Positions 45,766 to 56,197 of a stretch of DNA of 64,000 nucleotides are shown here, one piece after another. The position numbers and the translations under genes were made by a program. The notes below the pieces were generated by a model. It was given only the letters and a program-made list of their open reading frames with translations. It was not told the origin of the DNA and searched no databases. How positions within the stretch are numbered: the first letter of the stretch is position 1; each line of letters begins with the position of its first letter. The stretch lies in assembly GCA_020740775.1 (NCBI GenBank), contig JAHEWK010000003.1:2666001-2730000 (forward strand). Direction: 5' to 3'. This DNA is from Ilyonectria destructans (lineage: Eukaryota > Ascomycota > Sordariomycetes > Hypocreales > Nectriaceae).

Positions 45766-47439
45766 ATGGACTCGGACGCCGACTATCCGTTCGGCGAGGA
45801 GGAAAGCCTGCCTCGTCACTCTTCGCCTTCAGACATGAAAAGCCTAAAAATTGCAGAATATTCTCAACATATCGACCCAGTGGAAGACTCCTACCTGTCG
45901 GGAAGCGTATATGCCGAAAGCGAAGACAGTGCAAATCCCTCCGCCAACGGGGAGGAGGAGGATGATGAGCGCTTCTCTCTCAAACGACCAGCAGAAGAAG
46001 CTCTAATACTGCATGCTTTCAAAAGACACAAAGGTGTCTTAAACACCGACTACCTCGACTTACTCAACAGCGACATCGAAGATGCAGCTCACCGAGTCTG
46101 TATCTCCGGCGAGGAAGATAATGAACCAAGCCAACTTGGCGTCACTTCCTGGTCGCCTCCGGAGAAGCAATTATTTTTTGAAGCCATGGCACGCTTAGGG
46201 CAAGACGATCTGCCTGGTATCGCGTCTCGCATAGGAAGCAAGAGTGAGATCGAAGTCAATCACTACCTCAGCGTCCTCAAGAGGGTTCACCTTATGCGAC
46301 AACGGGAAGGATTGCGCCCAGCAATTGAGTTCTCGGAGTATCCCGCCGCCGTCGAGCTCAGCCAGCCTCTGTGCCACGCCCTAGACGAAGCTGCAGATGC
46401 AGTCTCCGTCAGACAGGAGCGCAAGGAAGAGCTGCGGGAGGAGAACAAATGGGGAGAGTGCTGGGACATTACACCAAGACTCGCCCGGAAGCTCGACAAG
46501 GGTGAACCGATTACAGAAGGCCAAGATGTGGCGTTTGCTGGAGTCTTGAACGTCCACAACTGGCTGAGACTTTCAGAACGCATATTCATGAACTCTTCCA
46601 TTCCAAGTGATAACTGGAGCTATATCGAAAACCACCCGCCATCCATGTGGGCAACCACATTTGAGGATTTCCACTCTTTGGCTGTGTCCATCACGAGGAG
46701 GCTTGTTCAAACAACCATCTTTCTCAGCATGTCAAGGATTAGAGCCAAGAAAGAACTCATTCCTTCAACCAGGGACATTGTGAGGCGGCAAGATGTCGAG
46801 GCAGCCATTGCGTCCTTGGGCATGACGTCAAACTCGCGCGGATTTTGGCTCAAGTGCGCCCGGAGACTTCGCCTTGAGGTTTATGAGGAACCCCCAGACC
46901 GAGATGACGAAGTCGAACAGGAAGCTCTCACGTATGACCAAGTCGAAGAGGCTCTCGAGAGAGACGAAGACCAACCTCTTTCGTCAGTATTAGAGCCAAC
47001 GCCCGCATTTGTCAAAGAAGAATCCATCGAATACCACAGCCTGGGTGAATCTGAATCTGAGTTTGAGACGCCATTTACCCTCTCTGATGACGAAGAAGCC
47101 GCCATTAACAAGGAAGCCAACGAGGTGCTTCAATATTCTGCGGCGGACTTCCCTGAGACCTATCGCACCAAGGAATCATTAAGAAACCGCATTACCACAG
47201 AACGACGACAAGAAGAGTACGCGGAGGGCTGTGATCAATACGCAAGCGGCCAGGCAGAAGCCGAGATGTGGGAGTTGCTCCAGAAGAAGCCTCCTATGGG
47301 GTTACCCAAGGTGCATGAGCCAGGGCCAATACAACGCTCGAAGCTGGATGTGGAAAGCATCTTCCCCATAGGTCGGGACTGGAGAAGCAAGATCACGTAT
47401 CACAGCGAGTGGGAAACAGAAAAGGAGCGGAAGAGCTAA
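45766..47439 (+). CDS. Rrn5-like RNA polymerase I upstream activating factor subunit
   Basis: Intronless gene of 557 residues. In yeast Rrn5 is part of UAF, which binds the rDNA upstream element and recruits Pol I factors. The N-terminal 90 residues are acidic. A helical stretch follows (KRHKGVLNTDYLDLLNSDIEDAAHRV, about 87-112). A SANT/Myb-type segment, SWSPPEKQLFFEAMARLGQDDLPGIASRIGSKSEIEVNHYLSVL, occupies about 127-170. A second helical region (RRQDVEAAIASLGMTSNSRGFWLKCARRLRLEVYE, about 342-378) resembles a histone-fold-like module, as expected for Rrn5. The C-terminal third is acidic. The call rests on SANT position, the following helical module and length; another SANT-domain chromatin protein remains possible. 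Confidence 0.78.
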   Translation: MDSDADYPFGEEESLPRHSSPSDMKSLKIAEYSQHIDPVEDSYLSGSVYAESEDSANPSANGEEEDDERFSLKRPAEEALILHAFKRHKGVLNTDYLDLLNSDIEDAAHRVCISGEEDNEPSQLGVTSWSPPEKQLFFEAMARLGQDDLPGIASRIGSKSEIEVNHYLSVLKRVHLMRQREGLRPAIEFSEYPAAVELSQPLCHALDEAADAVSVRQERKEELREENKWGECWDITPRLARKLDKGEPITEGQDVAFAGVLNVHNWLRLSERIFMNSSIPSDNWSYIENHPPSMWATTFEDFHSLAVSITRRLVQTTIFLSMSRIRAKKELIPSTRDIVRRQDVEAAIASLGMTSNSRGFWLKCARRLRLEVYEEPPDRDDEVEQEALTYDQVEEALERDEDQPLSSVLEPTPAFVKEESIEYHSLGESESEFETPFTLSDDEEAAINKEANEVLQYSAADFPETYRTKESLRNRITTERRQEEYAEGCDQYASGQAEAEMWELLQKKPPMGLPKVHEPGPIQRSKLDVESIFPIGRDWRSKITYHSEWETEKERKS

Positions 47440-47637
47440 AGGAGACGTGAGGCTACTATCTCATGATGGTGCATGATATTTCCACGACAACTATGACTAC
47501 CTATTCAACTCCAAAACTGGAAGTTGACGAATATTGACTCTTGAAGAGGTCGGGTTGATTAGAATAATATTAATTTTGGGGTATCTAAGCTGTGAGCTCG
47601 ATACTGCAATGCAGTCATCATGGCTCCGTGTCATTTT

Positions 47638-48727
47638 TCACCGTCTAGTTCTCCTCCCTCTTGCCCGCGTTCTCGCCGCTGTCGCCGTCGCCGCACCCCG
47701 GCTTTTATTGGCATTCGCATTCGCACCCCTCGTCGTCCTTGACACTGGAGTACCACTCTCCTCAGCACTTCCCTCTTCCTCGTCACTCGATCCACTCTCA
47801 TCTCCGTCGCCCGCTTCCTCTTCTTCTTCCTCTTCCTCTTCCTCCTCGGTCGTCTCAGCCTTCTCCTGCTTCTCGGCCTTCTCCTGTTTCTCTTGCTTTT
47901 CCAACTTGTCTTGCTTCTCTTGCTTTTCTAGTTTTTCCTGCTTCTCAGCCTTCTCCTGTTTTTCTTGCTTCTCGGCCTTATCCTGTTTGTCTTGTTTCTC
48001 CTGCTTCTCAGTCTTGGCTTGACTGGCTGCGCGCTTCCGTCGACTTGAGCTTCTCTTGCCCTTTGGAGCTGGCGATTGCGCATCCGTGCCCTCCTCTGTA
48101 TCCTCAACCGAGGTGCCCCTTGTCTTGGAAACCGTGTCACCTCGCTTGCGTTTCTTGGGGGGCGAAGGTGCCGGGGACAGCTCGAGCTGCGGGGGAGACG
48201 AAGGAGCCTCGCTCGGGTCCGCGATGGCGCGCTGCATCATGGACTCGAGGAACTGATCCCTGGGCAGCGAAAATTCGACATATCGGTCTTCGGTTTCGTC
48301 TTCGTCAAAGTTCTCCCGTTCGTCGATGACTTCGAGGTTGTAGTACGTGCGCAACTTCTGCCAGATGTAGGGAATGCGCGTGTGCGGGTACAGGTCGGGA
48401 TCGAAGCCGTGGTTTCGAAGGTGTTCTGAAATCGCAATCATTCGGAAATGCCTATGCATGCCTGCGAGTGGTCAGAAGGGAAGTCGCACGAGTAGCTAGG
48501 GCATGCGACTGACCTGCTGGTTTCCATCGAATGACGCCCTTAAAGAGCGAGGCGACCTGGTCATCGGTCCATAGCTCGTTGAAGTTATTCTCAGGTTCTT
48601 TTGTCTCGCCGGCGTCATCGGCGTTGTCACCGGCCGGGGGAGTATCGACGTCCATGGCATCGTCGTCGCGAACCGGAGTTGGCGTGGCAGCGGCTTGGCT
48701 CCCACGAGCGCGCTTCCGGGGAGGCAT
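47638..48727 (-). CDS. EAF7: Eaf7, NuA4 histone acetyltransferase subunit
   Basis: Subunit of NuA4, which acetylates histone H4 and H2A; Eaf7 belongs to the CT20/MRGBP family and acts with Eaf3. Exons 48514-48727 and 47638-48461 join over a 52-nt intron to give 345 residues. The core is [41 protein letters not shown] followed by HTRIPYIWQKLRTYYNLEVIDERE and DRYVEFSLPRDQF, which is diagnostic. Splicing recreates the WKPAGMH junction. The C-terminal half is disordered: basic patches (PKKRKR, RRKRAAS), then an unusually long Lys/Glu/Gln tract and a run of about a dozen glutamates, ending in an Arg-rich tail. It is convergent with the Rrn5-like gene (198 bp between stops). Confidence 0.92.
47868..48018 (-). 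repeat. Coding EKQEK-type repeat tract within EAF7
   Basis: About 50 codons made almost entirely of Glu, Lys and Gln in 3-5 residue units (EKQ, EKA, DKQ), next to a poly-Glu run. The DNA is a degenerate 9-15 nt periodic repeat, CT-rich on the plus strand. Confidence 0.85.
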
Positions 48728-49144
48728 TTCGACACTGTGGCGGTTGGATTAGGTGTGAGGCGTATTTGGTGCGGCCTAGAAGAGGGTTCTCGGCGCGATT
48801 GGCGGTGGTGGACGTGAAGATGGTTGTTGGATCGAAGTGTTAAAAAAGTTCAAATCTCGAGCTTGTAGCAATGGATCAATCATGAGACGGATGTGGTCAT
48901 GGGCGGAAGCCTGCAAGGGCCACTGCAAGCTACTCCCGGTACCTCTAGGCCGGCCGTCTAGCGCGAGTGGAGGGGTCGCTGGCGGGAAACGCGCCCTGAA
49001 GAGCCCCAATCGTGGCGCGTCGCGGGGATCAAACCTCCACTGACGTCGGGGAAATTCACCAACTTGGCAACGTTGATACTACGGTCCAATTACGCCGCCT
49101 TTCAGACCGATGCATGACATCCTACGCGGTGCGCAACTACAGCT
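48728..49144. promoter_or_regulatory. Bidirectional promoter EAF7 / GCP gene
   Basis: The 417 bp between divergent starts. At 48938-48952 it contains GGTACCTCTAGGCCG, which shares GGTACCTCTAGGCC with the promoter of the 842-aa gene at 29546-29559. Confidence 0.55.
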
Positions 49145-52062
49145 ATGGCTGGCAATGAGGACAAAGCAGGTGTCTTCGCCATCCCCGACCTATGGCAGAC
49201 CCCCAAGTGGCTTGACCAGCTAGGTCAAGTCGACGAGCCTCCGTACTTTGCGACGGAGCTCAAAGGTACGGATCCTCAACTCACCGCTTTGTTGTTCGCC
49301 GTGCTAAGTCTTGGATTCAAGATAGCCTCGATTGCAGTCTGCTACAGCTTGCGCCCGTTGCAGTCGAGCAGCATGGCTTCTTCAAGCTCCCATCTCTCGA
49401 AGCCTCTACAGTCGTCGAACCCGACGCCAACGCAGCCTCCGACGATACAGAGACGACGGTGGAGAGCACGCCAGACATCGAACCTACCGACGATATGTGG
49501 ATGGGCCTAGAGAAAGCGCCAGAAAAGACCGCTGAGCACAGGACTTGGGATGCGTTCCTCAACGCGACTTCTGCGACGACCCAACCGCCGCTGATCACCG
49601 AAGCTGGCCCTACTACCTACGACGCCTTACTGTGCTGGTCAATCGATCCCTTGCGACTCGACAACTCTGACGTGCCCGTTGTGGAAGCAAAGACATACAT
49701 TTCTTCATTGCTGGCGCTTGCGATTGGTCAGGAGTCAGTATTCTTCTTACGAGACGACAAGAGTCGGAGATTCACCTCCGCTCTACCGAAGATGCGGATT
49801 TCGGGATATTCAAGACATGTGCTGCAGGGCCTAGAGAAGCAATGCTTTCGCTGCGGCTCGATCTTCTTGGAGCTCCGGGCATTTGTTCAGTTGACCTACT
49901 CCAAGCGTTCGACGCGATGCGGCGTCGCTCTAGCCAGCGCCCTCGAGCAGATTCTAAAAGATTCTCAAGAGCATGTAGCGGTCCACGGACACAACCCGCG
50001 ATCACTTCTAAGCCTTCAATCGACAATCAAGGGCTTGTTGGCTATCCTGGAGCCGTTCCACAGGCTCACGTCGAAACTTCGCCGAGGTTATGCTGATGAA
50101 GATGTTCTCTCCATCGTTTTCCACGAAGCATACTCGGTCGACCATCGCGAAGAGCAGCTACGTGAAATCATGCGGGAGGTGTTGCAGCGAGTTTCTCGAC
50201 CCTGGATTGAATTCCTCGAGGAGTGGATTGGCACCAGACGAGAAGAGGGGATACCATTGACAAAGTCCAGTGTTGGTGAGAGCAAGGGCTTTGTCAAGGT
50301 CGACGTAGAAACCTACATGGATGACTTTGGCCTGGAAGTGGAGGATATCGACTTCCGCTTGGACGATGCCAAGATGCCCCATTTCATGCCTCACGATATT
50401 GCCAAGTCCATTTTTGAGACGGGCAAGAACCTCCGCTTCATCAGAAGCTGCCATCCAGAACACCCATTGGCAAACCATGAAATCCTCGCTTTGACACACC
50501 CCCCGAGGACTGAGTGGCTTTACGACTGGGATGCCATATTGCAGTTAGAGAATCGGGTTTCTGAATATCGGGACAACCTACTTGGTGCCATCCAGAAGAG
50601 CCGCTCGGACACACAGTCCTCCCCTCCAGCAAGGGGAAGCTTGCTTCCCCCATGGCCTCAGACTGAACTGCAGTTCTTTGGTGTGGAAGAACAGAAGATT
50701 GAAGAACGCTTACTGGCATCCATCGACCAGTTTAATCAACCCCTTGCGGATGCTGGTGCTGACGATTCGCTCAGCCTTGTGGTTCGTCAACGTCTTTCTG
50801 GCCGATATCAGTCTCCCTCAAACTCCTCCAACTTTGCGCCACATTGGTCCTTGCTTCCTGTCCTATCCTTTGGGGGTATCACTTCTGCTCAGTCTCAAGT
50901 CGTTAACCAGGAGAGCTTAAGACTTCTCTTTACGCATCATGACTTAAGGAGTCATCTCAAGATGCATCGTGATTTCCACCTGTTTGGAAATGGTCTATTT
51001 TCGAGCCGTCTCTCTCATGCTTTGTTCGATCCAGACTTGGAAACCGCCGAGAGACAGGCTGGAGTTGCACGCCAGGGAGGCGTCATGGGTCTCCGACTAG
51101 GAGGCCGAGACAGCTGGCCTCCCGCAAGCTCCGAGCTTCGGCTGGCCCTTATGGGGGTGCTCGTAGAAAGCTTCGGATCAGAAAACGGGTTCTCAAAAGA
51201 GATGCTAAGCAGCATATCTAGGGACTCGTCAGAATTGCCTGGAGAGCTGAGCTTTGCTGTCCGTGACTTGTCGGAGGAAGAGATTGAGAAGTGCATGAAC
51301 CCGGATTCATTGGAGGCGCTGGACTTTCTCCGCCTATCATACAAGGCTCCAGTCCCCTTGTCAAGTATCATCACTCCAGTGCTTCTAACGCAGTACGATC
51401 GCATTTTTAAGCTCTTGTTGCGAATTCTGCGAGTGCTCTACGTCGTCAACCAGCTATTTCGGGACGTCAATGCAAGAACAAGTCGATGGGACGATCCGGA
51501 GAACGCCTCTTATCGATTTGCTCGAGAAGCACATCACTTCATCTCGGGTATCACCTCGTATTTCTTAGATGCAGGGGTTGCGATCCCATGGCAAGCATTC
51601 GAGGCGAAGCTGGATCAGATCCAATCCGACCTGAACAAGCCCAGTTCTAAAGGCTCACAAGAAAAAATGGAGAGCCCTGATAGGCTTAGGGAACTTCATT
51701 CTCAAGCCCTGGACCGGATTATGCTTTCCCTTTTCCTAAGGAAGCGGCAGCAACCAGTGCTCAACTTGCTCGAGGAAATCTTCGCGGCGGTGCTCCAGTA
51801 TGCCAAGTACTCCAGAATGCAAGCCTTAGGAAGGGCCACAAGCAGTGATAAATCTACAAAGCCGGAAGAGCTATATCGGAAATTCAAGAAGAAGGTTCAG
51901 ATATTCATTACTGTCTGCCGAGGACTGACGGAGAAGAGTCGGTTTGGTAGCAGCAAGGGGGGAGACGACTTGGGCCTGAAGCAGGATGGCATTGGCGAAG
52001 ATCACCTAGTTGCACAGCTGCTGATGAAGCTGGACGCAAACGAGTACTACTCTAAACACTAG
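49145..52062 (+). CDS. Gamma-tubulin complex component (Spc97/Spc98 family, GCP5/6-like)
   Basis: Structural subunit of the gamma-tubulin ring complex that nucleates microtubules at the spindle pole body. Exons 49145-49265 and 49322-52062 join (phase 1) to give 953 residues. The N-terminus has the fungal signature AIPDLWQTPKWLDQL. The first GCP module includes TYDALLCWSIDPLRLDNSD... and LAIGQESVFFLRDDKSRRF. KSIFETGKNLRFIRSCHPEHPL (about 415-437) is the conserved GCP segment before the Grip2 domain. The C-terminal part has IITPVLLTQYDRIFKLLLRILRV and DRIMLSLFLRKRQQPVLNLLEEIF, typical of the gamma-tubulin binding half. Length and lack of GCP2/3 wording favour GCP6 (Alp16) or GCP5, but I cannot separate them. 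It is followed in tandem by ASK1, 236 bp downstream. Confidence 0.88.
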
Positions 52063-52298
52063 TAGATAGTTTAAATTTAAACTCAAAAGAAAACAAAGAA
52101 AAAACACAGTCATTTCCCAGCCGCCTCTTAGCGATGGTGATGTTGAATCTCCAGTGCTTAAGTGAAGCAGTGACCAATACCCCGCCATATTGGGCGGAAT
52201 GTGGGTGGGCTGCCCCTCATCGCGTCTCCACGCGTTTACATCGTCACCATCAGCAAATCCCCGACCCAGCGACCGTCCGCCGTTAGGAAGCCAGCACC

Positions 52299-53713
52299 AT
52301 GTCCCGATCAAGCGCCGCAGCGCGTAATCTGAGCCTCACGGAGGAGCTGGAGAGGCTCGAACAGTCCATCACGCTGACTCTACAAGGTACCGCGCCCTTC
52401 GCCTCTTTTGCTGTGGCTTTGGCTCACCGGCAATCCAGAAATCGACCATAACTTCAGCAAGTCGCACCGAATCGTCACAACAAACATCCTACCTTTAGTC
52501 GAACAATATGGAGATCATTCCCGCGCCGTCTGGGAGGCGTCTAAGGCGAGCGCTCCATGGTGAGCCGACGAGTCGAAATCGCTAACAATGGTCCAGTTCT
52601 GGAAGCAATTCTTCGAAGCCTCTGCCAATGTATCACTTTCCGGCTACGAGGAGCTAGCCAACGACGAAGAAGAAACAATGACGGTCGAAGAAAGCACAGC
52701 GATGAGGGACGAGACGACGGCAGACTATACGGCTCAGCATGGGGAGGAGGATGTAACAGCCACAACCGGCGCGGAGCAGTCGACCTACCACATCGACGAA
52801 TCGCTGCTCGACGATGCCGAGCTCTCCGGGAGCACTCCTCGCCCGCCTTCGACAAAGACCTCAAGGACGCAGTTCTCACACCTCCAGTCGCCGTACGAGA
52901 CCATGAAGCGGGAGATGCAGGACGAGGAGGGCCACACGACCGTGCTCGAAGACAACGAGGACTCCACTGTGTTGTTCGCCCAGCACACTGCGAGGTTGCC
53001 AGACATGTCAATGACACCGGGCGGCCGTTTCGATGAAGATGAGGACCAAACCATTGAACAATCGGTACACCGCAACAAAGACCCTCTGTTGCATCGGATT
53101 CTGGACAAGAACTACCGCATCCAGGCCACACCGCATAAGCCGGCATTCCGCATATCCCCCCTGAAAAGCACCCAAGCCAAGAAGGAGACCCCTGCGTGGC
53201 AAGATTCTCCAATGTCGTCACCTGAAATGGCGGTTCCAAAATTGCGCAGCGAGGCCTTTATGTCGCCCATGAAGACCAAAGCCCGGGAGCGTTTGGCGGC
53301 GGCCACTCAGGGACCGAGAACGCCCGGCGTCAGCGTGCAGACGCCTGCGACGGCGAGGAAGACCCGGGATGTGTTCGCTGCGGATGATAGCACCATGGCG
53401 AGCGGGAAGCAAAAGTATGAGATTGATTGGGAGAGCGACGAGGAGGATGACGATATTGACCTGTACGCCGGCATGAGCCCGCCAAAGACGATCCAATTCG
53501 CCCTGCCCCCGTCCAAGTTGCTGCAGACCCCTGGTGAGTTGTCACGCTGGTAAAGTTGGTGGGTCACGAGAGCTAATGATTTTTCAAGCACGAGAGGCAA
53601 GCCAGAGGATTGTCGGTGACATCCTCCTCGATGCGGGCGCAGACCCAAACTCGTCCGAGTACAGTCCGAGCATGGTCAAGATGAACGAGGACATTCTCAA
53701 CGACAGCTTCTAG
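52299..53713 (+). CDS. ASK1: Ask1, DASH/Dam1 kinetochore complex subunit
   Basis: Subunit of the DASH ring that couples kinetochores to spindle microtubules. Four exons (52299-52386, 52439-52545, 52597-53533, 53589-53713) give 418 residues. The conserved N-terminus is LSLTEELERLEQSITLTLQEIDHNFSKSHRIVTTNILPLVEQYGDHSRAVWEASKFWKQFFEASANVSLSGYEE. The middle is acidic and Ser/Thr-Pro-rich with likely CDK sites (SPLK, SPMK, TPGV, SPPK). The C-terminus (AREASQRIVGDILLDAGADPNSSEYSPS) is typical. The second intron (52546-52596) starts with GC rather than GT; only that junction keeps the frame and the conserved ASKFWKQ. Its neighbour is another spindle gene, probably by chance. Confidence 0.94.
52546..52596 (+). 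other. Non-canonical GC-AG intron in ASK1
   Basis: The intron begins AAG|GCGAGC and ends GGTCCAG|TTC, with a GCTAAC branch site 15-20 nt before the acceptor. A GT at 52560 (TG|GTGAGC) would be canonical but leaves phase 2 and shifts the frame at the only nearby acceptor. Confidence 0.75.
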
Positions 53714-54095
53714 GGACGTATATGGTACAGAACGAGAAAGCCAAATATCGAAATTATTTATTTGCCTCTAGGCAGTTTATCAATACAGTAAGAAAGATAC
53801 CCCTGGGACATGTCTTATCCCTGGTCCAGTTCCTGTCATTCCATAACTCGTCAATAAATCCGTTTGGTCGCCGATTGACCAATGTTTGCCAACGTGTCTG
53901 ACAAACCCACTCTCATATACAAAAGAAACCCTCCATTTTCTATCCCCGTGTATTCATGTCGTGCATCACATTCGACCCATACCATACAACACCGGGGCGC
54001 GGACGGCTCGCGGAGGAGCCTCAGTAACCTTAAACCATAAACACGTTAATACGAGAATCCAAGCACCGAGTCAGGAAAGCCTCTGGGATGTTGGC
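53714..54095. other. Convergent 3' intergenic region (ASK1 / 94-aa gene)
   Basis: About 380 bp, non-coding; expected to contain both 3' UTRs. Confidence 0.65.
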
Positions 54096-54380
54096 TTAGA
54101 CGCTAAAGCGCACCTGTGACTTGAGAGCCTGTTCCTGCAACTTCTTGGCATCGACGGCGGGCGCCTTGGGCTCCGCCTTGGGTTGTCTCTTGAACTTGCT
54201 GAGCAGACCTGAGGTCGAAGAGTAGGAGGCGACAGATGCCGTCTCGGGGTCTACGGCCGGAGAAGCTGCGTTCTTCTCTTGCTCACTGGTGTAGAGGATG
54301 CTGTTGAGCATGGAGTTGGTTTGTTTCCGGCCGAAGGAGGCGCTGGAGCTGGTGTTGGTGAAGTTACCGACGCCCGACAT
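54096..54380 (-). CDS. Small Ser/Thr-rich protein of unknown function, 94 aa
   Basis: Single-exon frame from ATG 54380 to TAA 54096. The sequence looks like a real small protein: MSGVGNFTNTSSSASFGRKQTNSMLNSILYTSEQEK, then a Ser/Ala-rich linker, a short basic helix (LLSKFKRQPKAEPKAPAVDAKKLQEQALKSQ) and VRFSV. There is no signal peptide, membrane segment or cysteine. Upstream on the minus strand is a CT-rich leader (54381-54480). I recognise no family; it may be a small cytosolic adaptor or stress-type protein, but no function is claimed. Confidence 0.65.
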   Translation of the reverse strand: MSGVGNFTNTSSSASFGRKQTNSMLNSILYTSEQEKNAASPAVDPETASVASYSSTSGLLSKFKRQPKAEPKAPAVDAKKLQEQALKSQVRFSV

Positions 54381-56197
54381 TTTGAAAGTGAGATTGTTGG
54401 TAAGTTGGTTGTTGAATTGGTTGGTTATTGTGAAAGGGATGGGAATAGACAGCGAAGAGCTGAGACTAATAAGATGATGAGATCGTTTGAGCGGTGGCTT
54501 AAAGAAGACTTGGGAGTGTTTGATCCTTGTTATGGAAGTGTCTGCCTGGTGTCTGCCTGATGTTCAAGTCCACTATCTGTCACATCCTCATCTCTTTATA
54601 CTTGAGGCCTGGACCCATGGGCCAGGTAGATGACGAATGATGGCAGATTTCAGGCAGCCAAAAACAAGGTCGTCCAGACTGACGCTGCCCATGCAAGCAT
54701 TGTCTTGCGTAGCATCATGTTCAGTCACCAGCAACGCTTGCGTGAGTCATGACGCAAAGCCCCAGCAGCAATTTAGTTCAGCCTCGCAAGGCGACTAGGA
54801 TTGAAGAGATCCCGGAACAAAGGAAACAATGGCTGTGCTGGCGACTACGCGTTTAGGCTGACGAAAAGGGTGCAGGTGCTGGGTCAGTGCGACACGCAAG
54901 GCAACTTAATTGGGATTAAGGCGAGCATGCAGCTGCTAGTGGAGAGTACGACACAATGACACCAGGGCGGGGAATCGGGATGCAATAAGATTTTGCCTCG
55001 TACAGCCCGCCATTCATCTGGCTTACTGGGCCGCTCTGGCCTTGTGGGAGCAATTCGGCTCCGAGCAGCTCTAAGCCCGGATAGACAACCGTCCGGTTGA
55101 CTCACACATGGTCTTCTGGAGTGTGGAGAAGACCAGCGCGGCGTGCTCAAACGGGAATAGGGAATTAGGATTCCATGCGGGCGAGACCTGATATCACGGC
55201 CGGATTGATCAGCGAGTGCCAGCTTTGAAGCCGACTGGATCTAGTTAGCCAGCAGTCGACTGTCGCGGACGGCCACGACAGCTTCTACGTAAGGTAGTAA
55301 GCTGTGCATTCTCATCTTGGAAAGTGCTGACGTTTGGTGATGCTCGGCTTGCGTAGTCGCAGAGTCGCAATGGACGATTGATCACGACGTCGACGAAGCG
55401 GCCAATCTCGGAATTCCCCTCAGACTGTCTTTCAGGGATGAAACACACCACAGTCACCGAAAGACTCATAATCATTGCGCCCTGCTGGTGTTCCCTACAG
55501 ACAACCATGGCTGTGTCCACGTTACTCACAAGGTTATCCCAAAGCGGAAGTGTGGGTGTATTGAGCGTGCCGTGTACTCCGAGGCAGGCTCCGTTATGTT
55601 TCTCATTGAGCGACCTAAACCTGGGACGTCCGCTTAGCTGTGCCGCAGGTACCATTGGTTCATCCAGGCACACCGCAATTAAGACGGCTATTGCCTTACA
55701 CACACACGGTTTTGGTGCTGGTTCTGACGGTGAGGAGTGTTCGTCACACTCTCCAATTGCGGTCCCAAGAAATCAGTCAGAAGACAATTGAAGCTCGCGT
55801 AGTCATGTATACGTCACCCCGACGAACATGCGTGTTTGACTCTGTCGGTATGTAAGCGATTCGAGGATCTATGCTCGAACAGGAAGCTCGTAAGACGTCC
55901 GCTCAATTGGAGTGAAGTTCGAGTTAGAGGGGTTTGCCATAGCCGCGCGAGAGTGGCTGGAAGTGGCTTGTGTGGTGGCTAGTGACCTCGGTCTCCAGTG
56001 GCTCAGTTCACAACCAGCCCAACTCGCACCAGCCAATAATGGTCCCCAAATAAGCTTAACGCCCCGCAGTCTATCGATAAGGCTACGCGCATGGCTTATC
56101 GCTTATCCGACAAATTTTCCCACCCAGTAAGTGGGAAATTTTTGGAAGATTGATTGCTGGTGATCGGTCCTGCAGATGCTGGAGACGACGCGCAACC
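54381..56197. other. 1.8 kb intergenic region upstream of BMS1
   Basis: Open frames of 130-150 codons at 55245-55791 overlap on opposite strands and show no domain, so I do not call them. A short near-inverted repeat occurs at 56111-56142 (AAATTTTCCCACCCAG / AAGTGGGAAATTTTTGG). Confidence 0.6.

Noticed and set aside
55245..55791. 152-codon minus and 137-codon plus frames upstream of BMS1
   Set aside because: They overlap on opposite strands, have no domain and no leader-like sequence.
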